A DNA stretch of 64,000 bases from Pseudoramibacter faecis (GTDB taxonomy: Bacteria > Bacillota > Clostridia > Eubacteriales > Eubacteriaceae): positions 1-64,000 of the forward strand of contig NZ_JAYFFI010000011.1 in assembly GCF_036289405.1 (NCBI RefSeq), read 5' to 3'. Below the pieces are notes generated by a model. The model saw nothing but the letters and a program-made list of their open reading frames with translations. It did no database searches and was not told where the DNA came from. Below are positions 51,706 through 59,717 of the stretch, in pieces. The translations under genes were made by a program, and so were the position numbers. Positions within the stretch are counted from its first letter, which is position 1. Each line of letters opens with the position of its first letter.

Positions 51706-52239
51706 ATGGATCAACAAAAGATCGGAGCTTTTTTGAAAGAGCTTCGCAGGGAGAAAACGGTCACCCAGGAACAGCTCGCGGAAACGCTGAACGTGTCTCG
51801 ACGTACGGTTTCCAGATGGGAAACCGGCAGCAATATGCCGGATCTGGATGTTCTTATGGAGATGGCAGACTATTATAAAGTCGATATTCGAGAATTGTTA
51901 GACGGAGAAAGAAAGCGCGAGCAAATGAATCATGAAATGAAAGAAACCGTATTGAAAGTGGCTGACTACAGCAATGAAGAAAAACTGAAACTGACAAAGC
52001 GTCTGCATATATTTTATATCGCGGCATTGATTTCGATAGTTATATATCTCATTACGTTGTTTTTTGAGCCGGAAACGCCGAATGGCGCGTTTGATTTTGC
52101 ACAGGGCGCGATGCTGGGAATTGCTTTTGGCATGATCGTTATTGGCGTTCTGATGACCAGCACACGCGGACAGCAGTTGCGAAAAATCAAACTGCGGCTG
52201 TTAAAAAAACGCGACGCTGACAATACAATGACACGTTGA
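51706..52239 (+). CDS. XRE-family regulator with two membrane helices
   Basis: A 177-residue protein. The N-terminal helix-turn-helix (about 5-60) is IGAFLKELRREKTVTQEQLAETLNVSRRTVSRWE, a typical XRE/Cro DNA-binding domain. Residues about 105-150 hold two hydrophobic segments (IFYIAALISIVIYLITLFF and MLGIAFGMIVIGVLM), followed by a basic tail. Membrane-tethered XRE regulators of this size are common in Firmicutes. The ATG at 51706 follows AAAGGAGGG; the frame opens at 51577 but that part is not protein-like. It is a single-gene unit. Confidence 0.8.
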   Translation: MDQQKIGAFLKELRREKTVTQEQLAETLNVSRRTVSRWETGSNMPDLDVLMEMADYYKVDIRELLDGERKREQMNHEMKETVLKVADYSNEEKLKLTKRLHIFYIAALISIVIYLITLFFEPETPNGAFDFAQGAMLGIAFGMIVIGVLMTSTRGQQLRKIKLRLLKKRDADNTMTR

Positions 52240-52257
52240 ATAATGATGCTGTTTTAA

Positions 52258-52294
52258 CCGGCTGATTTTCCGGGGGAAGGTCAGCCGGATTTTA
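52258..52294 (+). terminator. Terminator after the XRE-membrane regulator
   Basis: CCGGCTGA (52258-52265) pairs with TCAGCCGG (52281-52288), followed by ATTTTATT. Confidence 0.8.
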
Positions 52295-52408
52295 TTATGA
52301 CCGGGGATTTCTGTCTCTTGCGGGAACACTTAAATTATGTAGGTAATATTATGGATATGGAATTATCATTTCATCGGTATTTATTGCTATCATTTTGAAT
52401 TTGGAAAT

Positions 52409-52446
52409 AAAAAACACCACCAGCATTTCATATTTATCCTGGCGGT
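52409..52446 (-). terminator. Terminator of the S24 repressor gene
   Basis: On the minus strand ACCGCCAG and CTGGTGGT pair (one G-U) and are followed by GTTTTTTATTT. Confidence 0.8.
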
Positions 52447-52475
52447 ATCTTTTGGTTTGACGCGCACTTAAATAT

Positions 52476-53186
52476 TTAACGTTGAGCTTTGCCGACAACC
52501 TTTCCCACGATTCGAAACTGATCAGAACCGGTAATTAATATGGGATCGTATTTAGTATTGAGCGAAATAAGGGAATGCCCCTTTCGGTCCATCTGCTTGA
52601 TGTATCCTTCACCATTAAAAACAAAAATACCAATTTGCCCATCTTCAAGATCCGGTTGCTGATGGACAAAAACGGTTTCTTCATCGGAAAATTTCGGTTC
52701 CATGGAGTCGCCGGAAATTTTCAGTGCAAAATCGGCACTAACCGGTGGATTTTTAAATGCCCGCATTTCAAAGTTCTCAGCATCCAGAAATTGACCGGAT
52801 CCCGCCGAAGCTTTAAGCAGTTGAAAGGGGAGATCCACCCATCTGGCTACGTCAGGATTGGATTCTGTTTGTAAAATCCGTTCGAATTCAATATCGATTA
52901 AGGTATTCACAGCTTTTCGTCCATAAGGATCCATTTTTCGGATTTTTCTTATCTGTTCTCGCTCTGAATTGGAAATACTCAAATCAAAAGTATCCAGTGC
53001 GCCGAAATCATTAAGAGAACATTCAAAAACGTTGGCCAAAGCTTGAAGATTTTTAAGCGTTGGATTATTGCTTTCACCTGTTAATAATTTGCTCAATGTG
53101 CTGATCGGAATACCGGAGCGGTTCGATAGTTCTTTGGTTGTCAGATGCATTTTTTTCTTGTATTCACTAATTTTTTCAAGTCCCAT
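52476..53186 (-). CDS. CI/LexA-like repressor with S24 self-cleavage domain
   Basis: A 236-residue protein. The N-terminal helix-turn-helix reads MHLTTKELSNRSGIPISTLSKLLTGE, and the C-terminal S24 peptidase-like domain has the catalytic serine in KISGDSMEP, the lysine in EGYIKQMD and an Ala-Gly cleavage site in KASAGSGQF. Such repressors autocleave when RecA filaments form during DNA damage. The ATG at 53186 follows AAAGGA; the frame opens at 53216. Similar proteins are common in prophages and mobile elements, but no other phage genes are here. It is divergent from the gene at 53366. Confidence 0.88.
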   Translation of the reverse strand: MGLEKISEYKKKMHLTTKELSNRSGIPISTLSKLLTGESNNPTLKNLQALANVFECSLNDFGALDTFDLSISNSEREQIRKIRKMDPYGRKAVNTLIDIEFERILQTESNPDVARWVDLPFQLLKASAGSGQFLDAENFEMRAFKNPPVSADFALKISGDSMEPKFSDEETVFVHQQPDLEDGQIGIFVFNGEGYIKQMDRKGHSLISLNTKYDPILITGSDQFRIVGKVVGKAQR

Positions 53187-53207
53187 TTTTTTATTCCTTT
53201 CAGCACT

Positions 53208-53236
53208 ATTTTGCAATATGACTAAAAAATTGTCAA
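53208..53236 (-). promoter_or_regulatory. Promoter of the S24 repressor gene
   Basis: On the minus strand TTGACA (53236-53231) and CAAAAT (53213-53208) with a 17-bp spacer. Confidence 0.65.
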
Positions 53237-53264
53237 TAAAAAGAAAGAATAAAATTTAATCTTC

Positions 53265-53293
53265 TTTACGCTCTCTTTTGTTTACAGTATAAT
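53265..53293 (+). promoter_or_regulatory. Promoter of the membrane-anchored protein gene
   Basis: TTTACG (53265-53270) and TATAAT (53288-53293) with a 17-bp spacer, divergent from the repressor promoter. Confidence 0.7.
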
Positions 53294-53365
53294 ATTTAAT
53301 AAAATCGATATTCAACGGCAAATATATATTTTAAAAATTAATCGTGTGATTGGAAGGGTTTTTTT

Positions 53366-53947
53366 ATGAAGAAAAAAATTGTGTTACTTGTTATTTTGGT
53401 TTTGATAGTGGCCGCCGCTGCAGGATTTAATGTGTGGAAACATTACCAACAAAAGAATAGGGTTTCTTCAAAAAGCGTTGGCCAACCAGAAGTGACGGTG
53501 CCTAAGGATATAAACAAATCTTTGCAGAAAAAGACGACAAAAAACAATACGCTGTCACAGGATCAAATTGATCAAATGAAAAAAGATGCAGTGGCCTTTT
53601 ATCAGGCTGCTTATCAAAAAGATTTTACCATGGCCAAAACCTATATGACGACTGTTTTTGCAAAGGATCTGGACACAATGCTTTCCGGCGGTGATGCAGC
53701 CAATGGCGTTGATGTTGTCCGAGATATCAGCACCTATACAAGTGTGAGCTCTCCGATTAATGTCTCAAACCCGTCGGTTATTGCGAAGAACCGGGAGTAT
53801 CAGATTACATTAAAATTAACAGACCGTTATCAGGCAAAGGTTGGCTTTCAAAAAGTGAATGCAACGTACAAGGTATTTAGTTTTAGCGCCCAAGATTCGG
53901 ATCTGGGAAACGGCGGATACGCCGGTTCCAGCCAAAAGGGGCGATAA
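53366..53947 (+). CDS. Membrane-anchored extracytoplasmic protein of unknown function
   Basis: A 193-residue protein I do not recognise. Residues 1-24 are KKK plus a hydrophobic anchor (IVLLVILVLIVAAAAGF) without a lipobox cysteine. A polar linker follows, then a domain (about 70-190) beginning DQIDQMKKDAVAFYQAAYQKDF, reminiscent of NTF2-like or stalk-type extracellular domains, and a Gly/Ser-rich end. GGAAGGG lies before the ATG. It is divergent from the S24 repressor and may be under its control; the intergenic distance is short. Confidence 0.65.
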   Translation: MKKKIVLLVILVLIVAAAAGFNVWKHYQQKNRVSSKSVGQPEVTVPKDINKSLQKKTTKNNTLSQDQIDQMKKDAVAFYQAAYQKDFTMAKTYMTTVFAKDLDTMLSGGDAANGVDVVRDISTYTSVSSPINVSNPSVIAKNREYQITLKLTDRYQAKVGFQKVNATYKVFSFSAQDSDLGNGGYAGSSQKGR

Positions 53948-53988
53948 ACTTTGAGCTGTTTTGTAGAGTTTCATTTTTTCAAAAAGAT

Positions 53989-54017
53989 TTGATTTTATGT
54001 AAAACTTTGACTATAAT
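53989..54017 (+). promoter_or_regulatory. Promoter of the thrS T-box transcript
   Basis: TTGATT (53989-53994) and TATAAT (54012-54017) with a 17-bp spacer. Confidence 0.75.
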
Positions 54018-54034
54018 AAAACTCAATCATTAAA

Positions 54035-54266
54035 AATGCATTGAAAAGGACCGAAGAAAATGGATTCTTCAAGAGAGGGATTAGTTGCTGTGAAAATCCT
54101 AAGAATCATTTTCGTGAGACCGCCTTGGAGTAGACCGGGATTAACCGGCTCCGGACTCTGACCGTTACCCAGAAATAAAGAGGGCACCGTTCGTGCCAAA
54201 AAGGGTGGAACCGCGTTCAATCGTCCCTTTATATTCGTTATTGAATATAAAGGGATTTTTTTATTT
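54035..54266 (+). promoter_or_regulatory. T-box riboswitch (threonine) before thrS
   Basis: The T-box sequence AGGGTGGAACCGCG lies at 54202-54215. The terminator is CCCTTTATATTC/GAATATAAAGGG (about 54225-54253) plus T tract. In Stem I, GTGAG is followed by ACC (54119-54121), the likely specifier for threonine, and then CTTGGAGTAG, as in other T-boxes. Uncharged tRNA-Thr would stabilise the antiterminator and allow thrS expression. Confidence 0.92.
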
Positions 54267-54283
54267 TAACAATGGAGGATAAC

Positions 54284-56218
54284 ATGAAAATCACATTACT
54301 TGACGGTGACGTCAAAGACTTTGAAAATGGATTGAGTATTCACGAAATGGCTAAATCGCTGAGCATGAGATTAGCTAAAAAAGTGATGGCCGGAATGATT
54401 GATGGCAAAGTGGTGGACCTGCGAACCAAAGTCGACCATGATTGTAAGGTCCGTTTTTTAACCTTTGACGACACTGAAGGGAAGAAGGCATTTTGGCATT
54501 CGGCATCACATGTCATGGGGCAGGCCATTAAGCGCATTTGGCCGGATGCCCAGCTGACAATCGGTCCGGCTGTTGATAATGGCTTTTATTACGATGTCGA
54601 TTTGAAACACGCCATTACGCCGGACGATTACCCAATTATTGAAGCCGAGATGAGAAAGATCGTTAAAGCTGATTATCCCATCGAATACAGTGTCAAAAGC
54701 CGTGAAGAGGCTCTGGCTTGGGCTGAAAAAGAACATGAAACTTATAAAACGGAGCTCATTGAAGCCCTGCCGGAAGATGAAACGATTTCTTTTTATGGAC
54801 AGGGAGAATGGGCCGACCTTTGTGCCGGCCCGCATATCCGAAGCACCGGACAAATCAAGGCTTTTAAAATTATGAGCCTGGCCGGTGCTTACTGGCATGG
54901 TGATGAAAATAACAAGATGTTGCAGCGGGTTTATGGGGTTGCCTTCCCGAAGAAATCGCTGCTGGATGAACATCTGGCTAAATTAGAAGAGGCTCAAAAG
55001 CGCGACCATCGCAAACTTGGCCCGCAACTGGATTTGTTTTTCTTGGATGATACTGCTCCGGGAATGCCTTACTGGCTGCCGAAAGGATGGAAACTTTTTA
55101 ATACCTTATTGGAATTCTGGCGCGATGAACACGAAAAACGCGGTTATCAAGAAATTTCCTCGCCCCAGATCAATTACAATAAACTTTGGCGCCAGTCCGG
55201 CCATTGGGACCATTACAAAGATAATATGTTTGTGATTCCGATCAGCGAAAATGAAATTTATGGCGTTAAGCCGATGAACTGCCCGAATGCCATCGTGGTT
55301 TATAAACGCAAAACCAGAAGCTATCGCGATTTACCTCTGCGCTTATCAGATTGTGATGTACTCCATCGGAAGGAAAAATCCGGTCAGCTGCACGGGTTGT
55401 TGCGGGTGCAGATGTTCCGTCAGGATGACTCACATAACTTCATTACAGAAAATCAGATCTATGATGAAATTAACGGCATCTTGGACATTGCCGATTTGTT
55501 CTACGGTATTTTTGGACTGGAATATCGCCCGGAATTATCGACACGGCCGGCAGATTTCATGGGAGACATCGCCCTCTGGGATAAAGCGGAAGCCGCATTA
55601 AAGGAAATCTTGGATAAGCGTTATGGCGAAGGCGGTCATGATATCAATGAAGGTGACGGTGCATTTTACGGCCCGAAGATCGATATCATGATGAAAGATG
55701 CCCTGGATCGAACCTGGCAGATGGGGACCATTCAGGTGGACTTCCAATTGCCGAGAAACTTTGACTTGACTTATATGGATAAAGACGGAGAACTTAAAGT
55801 GCCGGTGATGATTCACCGAGTTATTTACGGTTCGTTGGAAAGATTTATCGGATTACTTATCGAAAGCACTGCCGGCAAGTTCCCGTTCTGGCTGTCACCC
55901 TTGCAGGTTGGGATCGTTCCGGTGAGAGAATTCCACAATGAATATGCCCAGAGCATTGCAGATCAGCTGCGCGACCATCGCATCCGCGTTGAAGTCGACG
56001 ATCGCGATGCACAGATGGGGGGAAAAATTTCCAAATTCCGTAAAGAACTCCTGCCGTATATTCTGATTGTCGGCGACAAGGAAAAAGAAGCCAACACCGT
56101 TTCGGTCCGAATCCGAGACGGCGTGCAGCTGCATAATATCCCCGTGGATGCTTTTCTAAAAGTCGTCGATATCATGAATAAAAAACGCGAACTGCAGCTG
56201 CGGGATTCCTTCGCATAA
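54284..56218 (+). CDS. thrS: Threonyl-tRNA synthetase
   Basis: Class II ThrRS of 644 residues. The TGS domain comes first (MKITLLDGDVKDFENG), then the editing domain with HSASHVMGQAIKRIWP and its His/Cys zinc motif (DLCAGPHI), the catalytic core with GMPYWLPKGW, VLHRKEKSGQLHGLLR (motif 2) and MIHRVIYGSLERFIGLLIE (motif 3), and the anticodon domain. The start is ATG 54284 behind GGAGG; the upstream ATG at 54272 overlaps this site. Confidence 0.97.
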   Translation: MKITLLDGDVKDFENGLSIHEMAKSLSMRLAKKVMAGMIDGKVVDLRTKVDHDCKVRFLTFDDTEGKKAFWHSASHVMGQAIKRIWPDAQLTIGPAVDNGFYYDVDLKHAITPDDYPIIEAEMRKIVKADYPIEYSVKSREEALAWAEKEHETYKTELIEALPEDETISFYGQGEWADLCAGPHIRSTGQIKAFKIMSLAGAYWHGDENNKMLQRVYGVAFPKKSLLDEHLAKLEEAQKRDHRKLGPQLDLFFLDDTAPGMPYWLPKGWKLFNTLLEFWRDEHEKRGYQEISSPQINYNKLWRQSGHWDHYKDNMFVIPISENEIYGVKPMNCPNAIVVYKRKTRSYRDLPLRLSDCDVLHRKEKSGQLHGLLRVQMFRQDDSHNFITENQIYDEINGILDIADLFYGIFGLEYRPELSTRPADFMGDIALWDKAEAALKEILDKRYGEGGHDINEGDGAFYGPKIDIMMKDALDRTWQMGTIQVDFQLPRNFDLTYMDKDGELKVPVMIHRVIYGSLERFIGLLIESTAGKFPFWLSPLQVGIVPVREFHNEYAQSIADQLRDHRIRVEVDDRDAQMGGKISKFRKELLPYILIVGDKEKEANTVSVRIRDGVQLHNIPVDAFLKVVDIMNKKRELQLRDSFA

Positions 56219-56235
56219 ATAATTATAATTAGTGC

Positions 56236-56264
56236 TTGACATCGGTAAAAGGCTTCTCTATAAT
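56236..56264 (+). promoter_or_regulatory. Promoter of infC-rpmI-rplT
   Basis: TTGACA (56236-56241) and TATAAT (56259-56264), spacer 17 bp: a consensus SigA promoter. Confidence 0.88.
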
Positions 56265-56274
56265 GATCAAAGAA

Positions 56275-56374
56275 ACAAAGTGGAGGCGGTGCCTCTCACC
56301 TATCTCTTTGGGAGAATGGGTCATAAGACTTTAACAAGCTTTTGATGCAGGTGATTTGTTTCACCTGCTTTTTT
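56275..56374 (+). promoter_or_regulatory. infC/L20-type leader with attenuator
   Basis: The leader after the promoter contains GTGGAGGCGGTGCCTCTCACC and then a rho-independent terminator, GCAGGTGA (56347-56354)/TCACCTGC (56361-56368) plus TTTTTT, before the infC start. Such leaders control infC-rpmI-rplT by L20 or related feedback in Firmicutes. Confidence 0.7.
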
Positions 56375-56411
56375 ATTTGTTGTAATTTGTTGTAATGGGA
56401 GGTGTATTACA

Positions 56412-56972
56412 ATAGCAAAAAGAAAAGACATGCAGCACGAAATCAACGAACGAATTCGTGATCGCGAAGTCAGGGTCGTCGGCCCTAACGGGGATATGCT
56501 CGGTGTCATGGCTCCAAGGGATGCTCAGAAAATTGCCGATGAAAATGATTTGGATCTGGTAAAAGTATCTCCACATGCAAAACCGCCAGTTTGTAAAATT
56601 TTAGACTACGGGAAATTTCGCTATGAAGAAGAACGCAGGTTAAAAGAAGCTAAAAAGAAACAAAAAGCAGTCAGCATTAAAGAAATCCGGATGTCTGTCC
56701 GCGTTGAGGAACACGATATTCAGGTTAAGGCGAAAAATGCTGAAAAATTTTTAGTGCAAGGTCACCGTGTCAAATTGACGATTCGGTTCAGAGGTCGTGA
56801 AATGGCCTATACCGATCAGGGAAAACAGGTGCTCCTTGATTTCGCCAAGCGGCTTGAAGAAGTCGGAACAGTTGAGAAAAATCCGAAACTGGAAGGCCGT
56901 AATATGTCCATTTTCTTAACGCCAAAAGGCAATAAGGATAAATCAAAGAAAAAACAAGGAAAAGAAGAATAA
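56412..56972 (+). CDS. infC: Translation initiation factor IF-3 (probable AUA start)
   Basis: IF-3 of 186 residues. The region AKRKDMQHEINERIRDREV begins in frame at an ATA codon (56412), with GGGAGGT 8 nt upstream; the first in-frame ATG is at 56430 and would remove normal N-terminal sequence and sit too far from the binding site. infC genes use rare AUU/AUA/AUC starts, the basis of autoregulation. The N domain (VRVVGPNGDMLGVM), linker and C domain (EIRMSVRVEEHDIQVKAKNA) are complete. It heads infC-rpmI-rplT. Confidence 0.9.
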   Translation: MAKRKDMQHEINERIRDREVRVVGPNGDMLGVMAPRDAQKIADENDLDLVKVSPHAKPPVCKILDYGKFRYEEERRLKEAKKKQKAVSIKEIRMSVRVEEHDIQVKAKNAEKFLVQGHRVKLTIRFRGREMAYTDQGKQVLLDFAKRLEEVGTVEKNPKLEGRNMSIFLTPKGNKDKSKKKQGKEE

Positions 56973-57000
56973 AAGTTACGCAAGTATAGGAGGAAGAATT

Positions 57001-57195
57001 ATGCCAAAGATGAAATCACATCGTGGGTCTGCGAAACGTTTTAAAATTAAGAAATCCGGTGTTATCAAACGAGCAAAGGCCTATAAAAGTCACATTTTAA
57101 ACAAGAAAACTCAAAAGCGGAAAAGAAAGCTGAGAAAGGCCGGTTATTTGGTCCCCAGCAATGCTAAAAATATTCGCAAAATGTTGTTAAAATAA
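57001..57195 (+). CDS. rpmI: 50S ribosomal protein L35
   Basis: L35 of 64 residues, very basic, MPKMKSHRGSAKRFKIKKSG typical. AGGAGG lies 7 nt before the ATG. Between infC and rplT, the standard order. Confidence 0.96.
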   Translation: MPKMKSHRGSAKRFKIKKSGVIKRAKAYKSHILNKKTQKRKRKLRKAGYLVPSNAKNIRKMLLK

Positions 57196-57219
57196 CCGTG
57201 GAAACAAGGAGGAAATAAA

Positions 57220-57573
57220 ATGGCTCGAATTAAAAAAGGGGTTAATGCCCATAAAAAACATAAAAAGATTTTGAAGCTTGCAAAGGGTTATTACGGTGCA
57301 AAGAGCAAATTATATCGCCCGGCTAACGAAGCGGTTATGCGGGCGCTGCGTTCTGCTTACAGCGGCCGTAAACAGAAGAAACGGGATTATCGCAAACTTT
57401 GGATCACCAGAATCAATGCGGCTGCACATTTGAATGATCTGAACTACAGCAAGATGATGCATGGTCTGAAGGTTGCCAATGTGGCCATTGACCGCAAGAT
57501 TCTGGCTGACCTGGCGATGAATGACGCCGCTGCATTTAGCAAATTGGCTGAAGTCGCGAAAGAAAATCTCTAA
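57220..57573 (+). CDS. rplT: 50S ribosomal protein L20
   Basis: L20 of 117 residues; basic N-terminal helix (HKKHKKILKLAKGYYGAKSKLYRPANEAVMRALRSAY) then LWITRINAAAHLNDL. L20 nucleates 50S assembly and can repress its own operon through the leader. Confidence 0.97.
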   Translation: MARIKKGVNAHKKHKKILKLAKGYYGAKSKLYRPANEAVMRALRSAYSGRKQKKRDYRKLWITRINAAAHLNDLNYSKMMHGLKVANVAIDRKILADLAMNDAAAFSKLAEVAKENL

Positions 57574-57579
57574 ATGTGT

Positions 57580-57626
57580 CAGACACCCCGGGAATTTAAT
57601 CTTTTACCGGGCTCTGATCTGTTTTT
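57580..57626 (+). terminator. Terminator after rplT
   Basis: CAGA/TCTG outside and CCCGG/CCGGG inside form an interrupted stem followed shortly by GTTTTTG. Confidence 0.6.
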
Positions 57627-57638
57627 GAAACACAGTTT

Positions 57639-58451
57639 ATGCAAAAGTTTCCAGACATTATCTCGTCAAAACAAAATCCGCTGATTAAGGAAATTAAGGC
57701 TCTATCTCGGCGGAAAAACAGAGATTTGAGCGGCCGCTACTTTTTTGAAGGGTGGAAACTGGCCCAAGAGGCAATAGCGGCTCAAATTCCCATTGACCAT
57801 ATTTTGGTCAGTCAAAGCTGGCTTCAGAAGAACGTTGCATTAACGGCTGCGTCCTCGCTTGAACACACGATTGTTGCAGATGCTGTGATGACCCATTTGT
57901 CATCTCAGATGCATCCGGAAGGCATTTTGTGTGTTGCCAGAAAAAGGGAAGCAAAAGAGGGATCCTATCACAAATATATCCTGTTGGACGGGATGTCCGA
58001 TCCCGGAAATATGGGAGCCATCATTCGAACCGCAGATGCCGCCGGCTTTGACATCGTTGTTTGTTTAGATAATTGTGTGGATATTTATAATGAAAAAACG
58101 TTGCGCGCGTCAATGGGATCTTGCTTTCATTTGCCGATAAAGATGGATCGGTCGGCAGAAATTGTTATTGACGAATTAAAAGAAAACAAGATTCCGATCA
58201 TCGGCGCTTCGCTTCAGGGAAAAACATCTCTGAAGCCGCCACAGGCAAGCGAAGGTTTATCTAAATTCGCATTGATTTTGGGCAGTGAATCCCACGGGAT
58301 TCGCCCTGAAATAGAGGCACGATGCGATTCTCTTTGGAAACTGCCCATCTTAGGGAAAGCTGAGTCTTTGAACGTTGCCGTTGCTGCAGGCATTATGATG
58401 TATGCTTGTCAATCATATTTTTGCGATGAAGAAGTTTGTACCGCAAATTAA
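57639..58451 (+). CDS. SpoU/TrmH-family RNA methyltransferase
   Basis: A 270-residue SPOUT methyltransferase that would 2'-O-methylate rRNA or tRNA. An N-terminal substrate-binding domain (IKEIKALSRRKNRDLSGRYFFEGWKL) precedes the knotted catalytic domain with LLDGMSDPGNMGAIIRTADAAGF (motif 1), LILGSESHGIRPEIEA (motif 2) and LPILGKAESLNVAVAAGIMMY (motif 3). It is commonly found upstream of pheST in Firmicutes. The ribosome binding site is weak. Confidence 0.9.
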   Translation: MQKFPDIISSKQNPLIKEIKALSRRKNRDLSGRYFFEGWKLAQEAIAAQIPIDHILVSQSWLQKNVALTAASSLEHTIVADAVMTHLSSQMHPEGILCVARKREAKEGSYHKYILLDGMSDPGNMGAIIRTADAAGFDIVVCLDNCVDIYNEKTLRASMGSCFHLPIKMDRSAEIVIDELKENKIPIIGASLQGKTSLKPPQASEGLSKFALILGSESHGIRPEIEARCDSLWKLPILGKAESLNVAVAAGIMMYACQSYFCDEEVCTAN

Positions 58452-58454
58452 AGG

Positions 58455-58665
58455 TTCTTAAGAGAAAATACCAGTTGCTGAGAGGTATTTGAACGCTTTG
58501 CGAGAAGTTTCGCTTCTGAGCATTTCGGCTGAAACCGAGTAGGCTGAAACGTACGACCTGCGTTATGTGTTTGAGTGATTCGGCATGAATAATTTTTTGC
58601 CGGGTAAGCAAGGTGGTACCGCGGAATTTTCGTCCTTATATTTTAAATATAAGGATTTTTTTATT
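58455..58665 (+). promoter_or_regulatory. T-box riboswitch before pheST
   Basis: AAGGTGGTACCGCG at 58610-58623 is the T-box sequence and TCCTTATATT/AATATAAGGA (58633-58654) plus seven T is the terminator. GAGTAGG...CCTGCGTTA marks the region after Stem I. The candidate specifier is TTC at 58524-58526 (Phe), but Stem I looks short and lacks the usual apical sequence, so this assignment is tentative. Confidence 0.85.
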
Positions 58666-58681
58666 TGAAAGGAGTTACGCC

Positions 58682-59704
58682 GTGAAAGATCAATTAAATC
58701 AAATAAAGAAGATGTTTCAAGATGAAATGGCCAAAGTCAAGGATATGAAAGAATTGGACAATGTTCGCGTTCAATTTCTGGGGAAAAAGGGGGCGATGAC
58801 CCAATTCATGAAAGGGATGGGAAAGCTCTCGAAAGAAGAACGCCCCGTCATTGGCAAACTGGCCAATGAGGTTCGTCAGGAAATTCAAAACGGACTCAAT
58901 AGTTTTAAACACGAAATGGAAACCAAAGCTCTGGAGGCCCGTCTGACAAAAGAACGCATCGATGTGACCCTCCCCGGGAAGGCGCCGGCAATCGGCGGCC
59001 ATCATCCTTTGGATATCGTTACCGGCGAATTGGAAAATATATTTCTGGGAATGGGATTTTCGATTGTCGAAGGGCCGGAAATTGAATGGGTTAAGTATAA
59101 CTTTGACGATTTGAACATGCCTTTGGATCATTCGTCGCGAGACAAACAGGAATCTTTTTATTATCGGGAAAATATGGTATTAAGAACGCAGACGTCGCCG
59201 GTTCAGGTTCGGACCATGCTCGAACAAAAGCCGCCGTTACGCATTGTCTCCCCCGGGCGCGTGTATCGCTCCGACGAAATCGATGCCACCCATTCACCGG
59301 TCTTCCACCAAATGGAGGGGCTTGTGATCGATAAGGGGATTACCATGTCCGATCTGAAGGGAACGATGGATCTTTTTGCCAAGCAGTTATTTGGCAACAA
59401 AACAAAAACCAAATTTCGTCCCCATCAGTTCTATTTCACAGAACCTTCGGCTGAAATGGACGTGACCTGTTTCAGATGCGGCGGTGAAGGCTGTTCCGTT
59501 TGCGATGATTCCGGCTGGGTCGAACTTTTGGGATGCGGGATGGTGCATCCCAACGTGCTCAAGGCCTGCGGCATCGATCCGGAAGTTTATTCGGGCTTTG
59601 CCTTTGGCCTCGGTCTCGACCGCATCGCGTTGACCAAATACGGCATTACAGATTTGCGGATTTTATTTGAAAATGATATCCGTTTCTTAGAACAATTTAA
59701 ATAA
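58682..59704 (+). CDS. pheS: Phenylalanyl-tRNA synthetase, alpha subunit
   Basis: PheS of 340 residues, the catalytic half of the (alpha-beta)2 class II enzyme. An N-terminal coiled coil is followed by motif 2 VSPGRVYRSDEIDATHSPVFHQMEG and motif 3 FAFGLGLDRIALTKYGI, plus FTEPSAEMDV. GTG at 58682 behind AAAGGAG is the start; the frame opens at 58613 inside the T-box. Two CxxC-like pairs (CFRCGGEGCSVC) form a small zinc-ribbon-like insertion seen in related PheS. Confidence 0.96.
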   Translation: MKDQLNQIKKMFQDEMAKVKDMKELDNVRVQFLGKKGAMTQFMKGMGKLSKEERPVIGKLANEVRQEIQNGLNSFKHEMETKALEARLTKERIDVTLPGKAPAIGGHHPLDIVTGELENIFLGMGFSIVEGPEIEWVKYNFDDLNMPLDHSSRDKQESFYYRENMVLRTQTSPVQVRTMLEQKPPLRIVSPGRVYRSDEIDATHSPVFHQMEGLVIDKGITMSDLKGTMDLFAKQLFGNKTKTKFRPHQFYFTEPSAEMDVTCFRCGGEGCSVCDDSGWVELLGCGMVHPNVLKACGIDPEVYSGFAFGLGLDRIALTKYGITDLRILFENDIRFLEQFK

Positions 59705-59717
59705 TCGGAGGGAAAAC

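Noticed and set aside
49175..54020. Intact prophage or integrative element
   Set aside because: Only a repressor of phage type is present; no integrase, structural genes, or duplicated tRNA end could be found.
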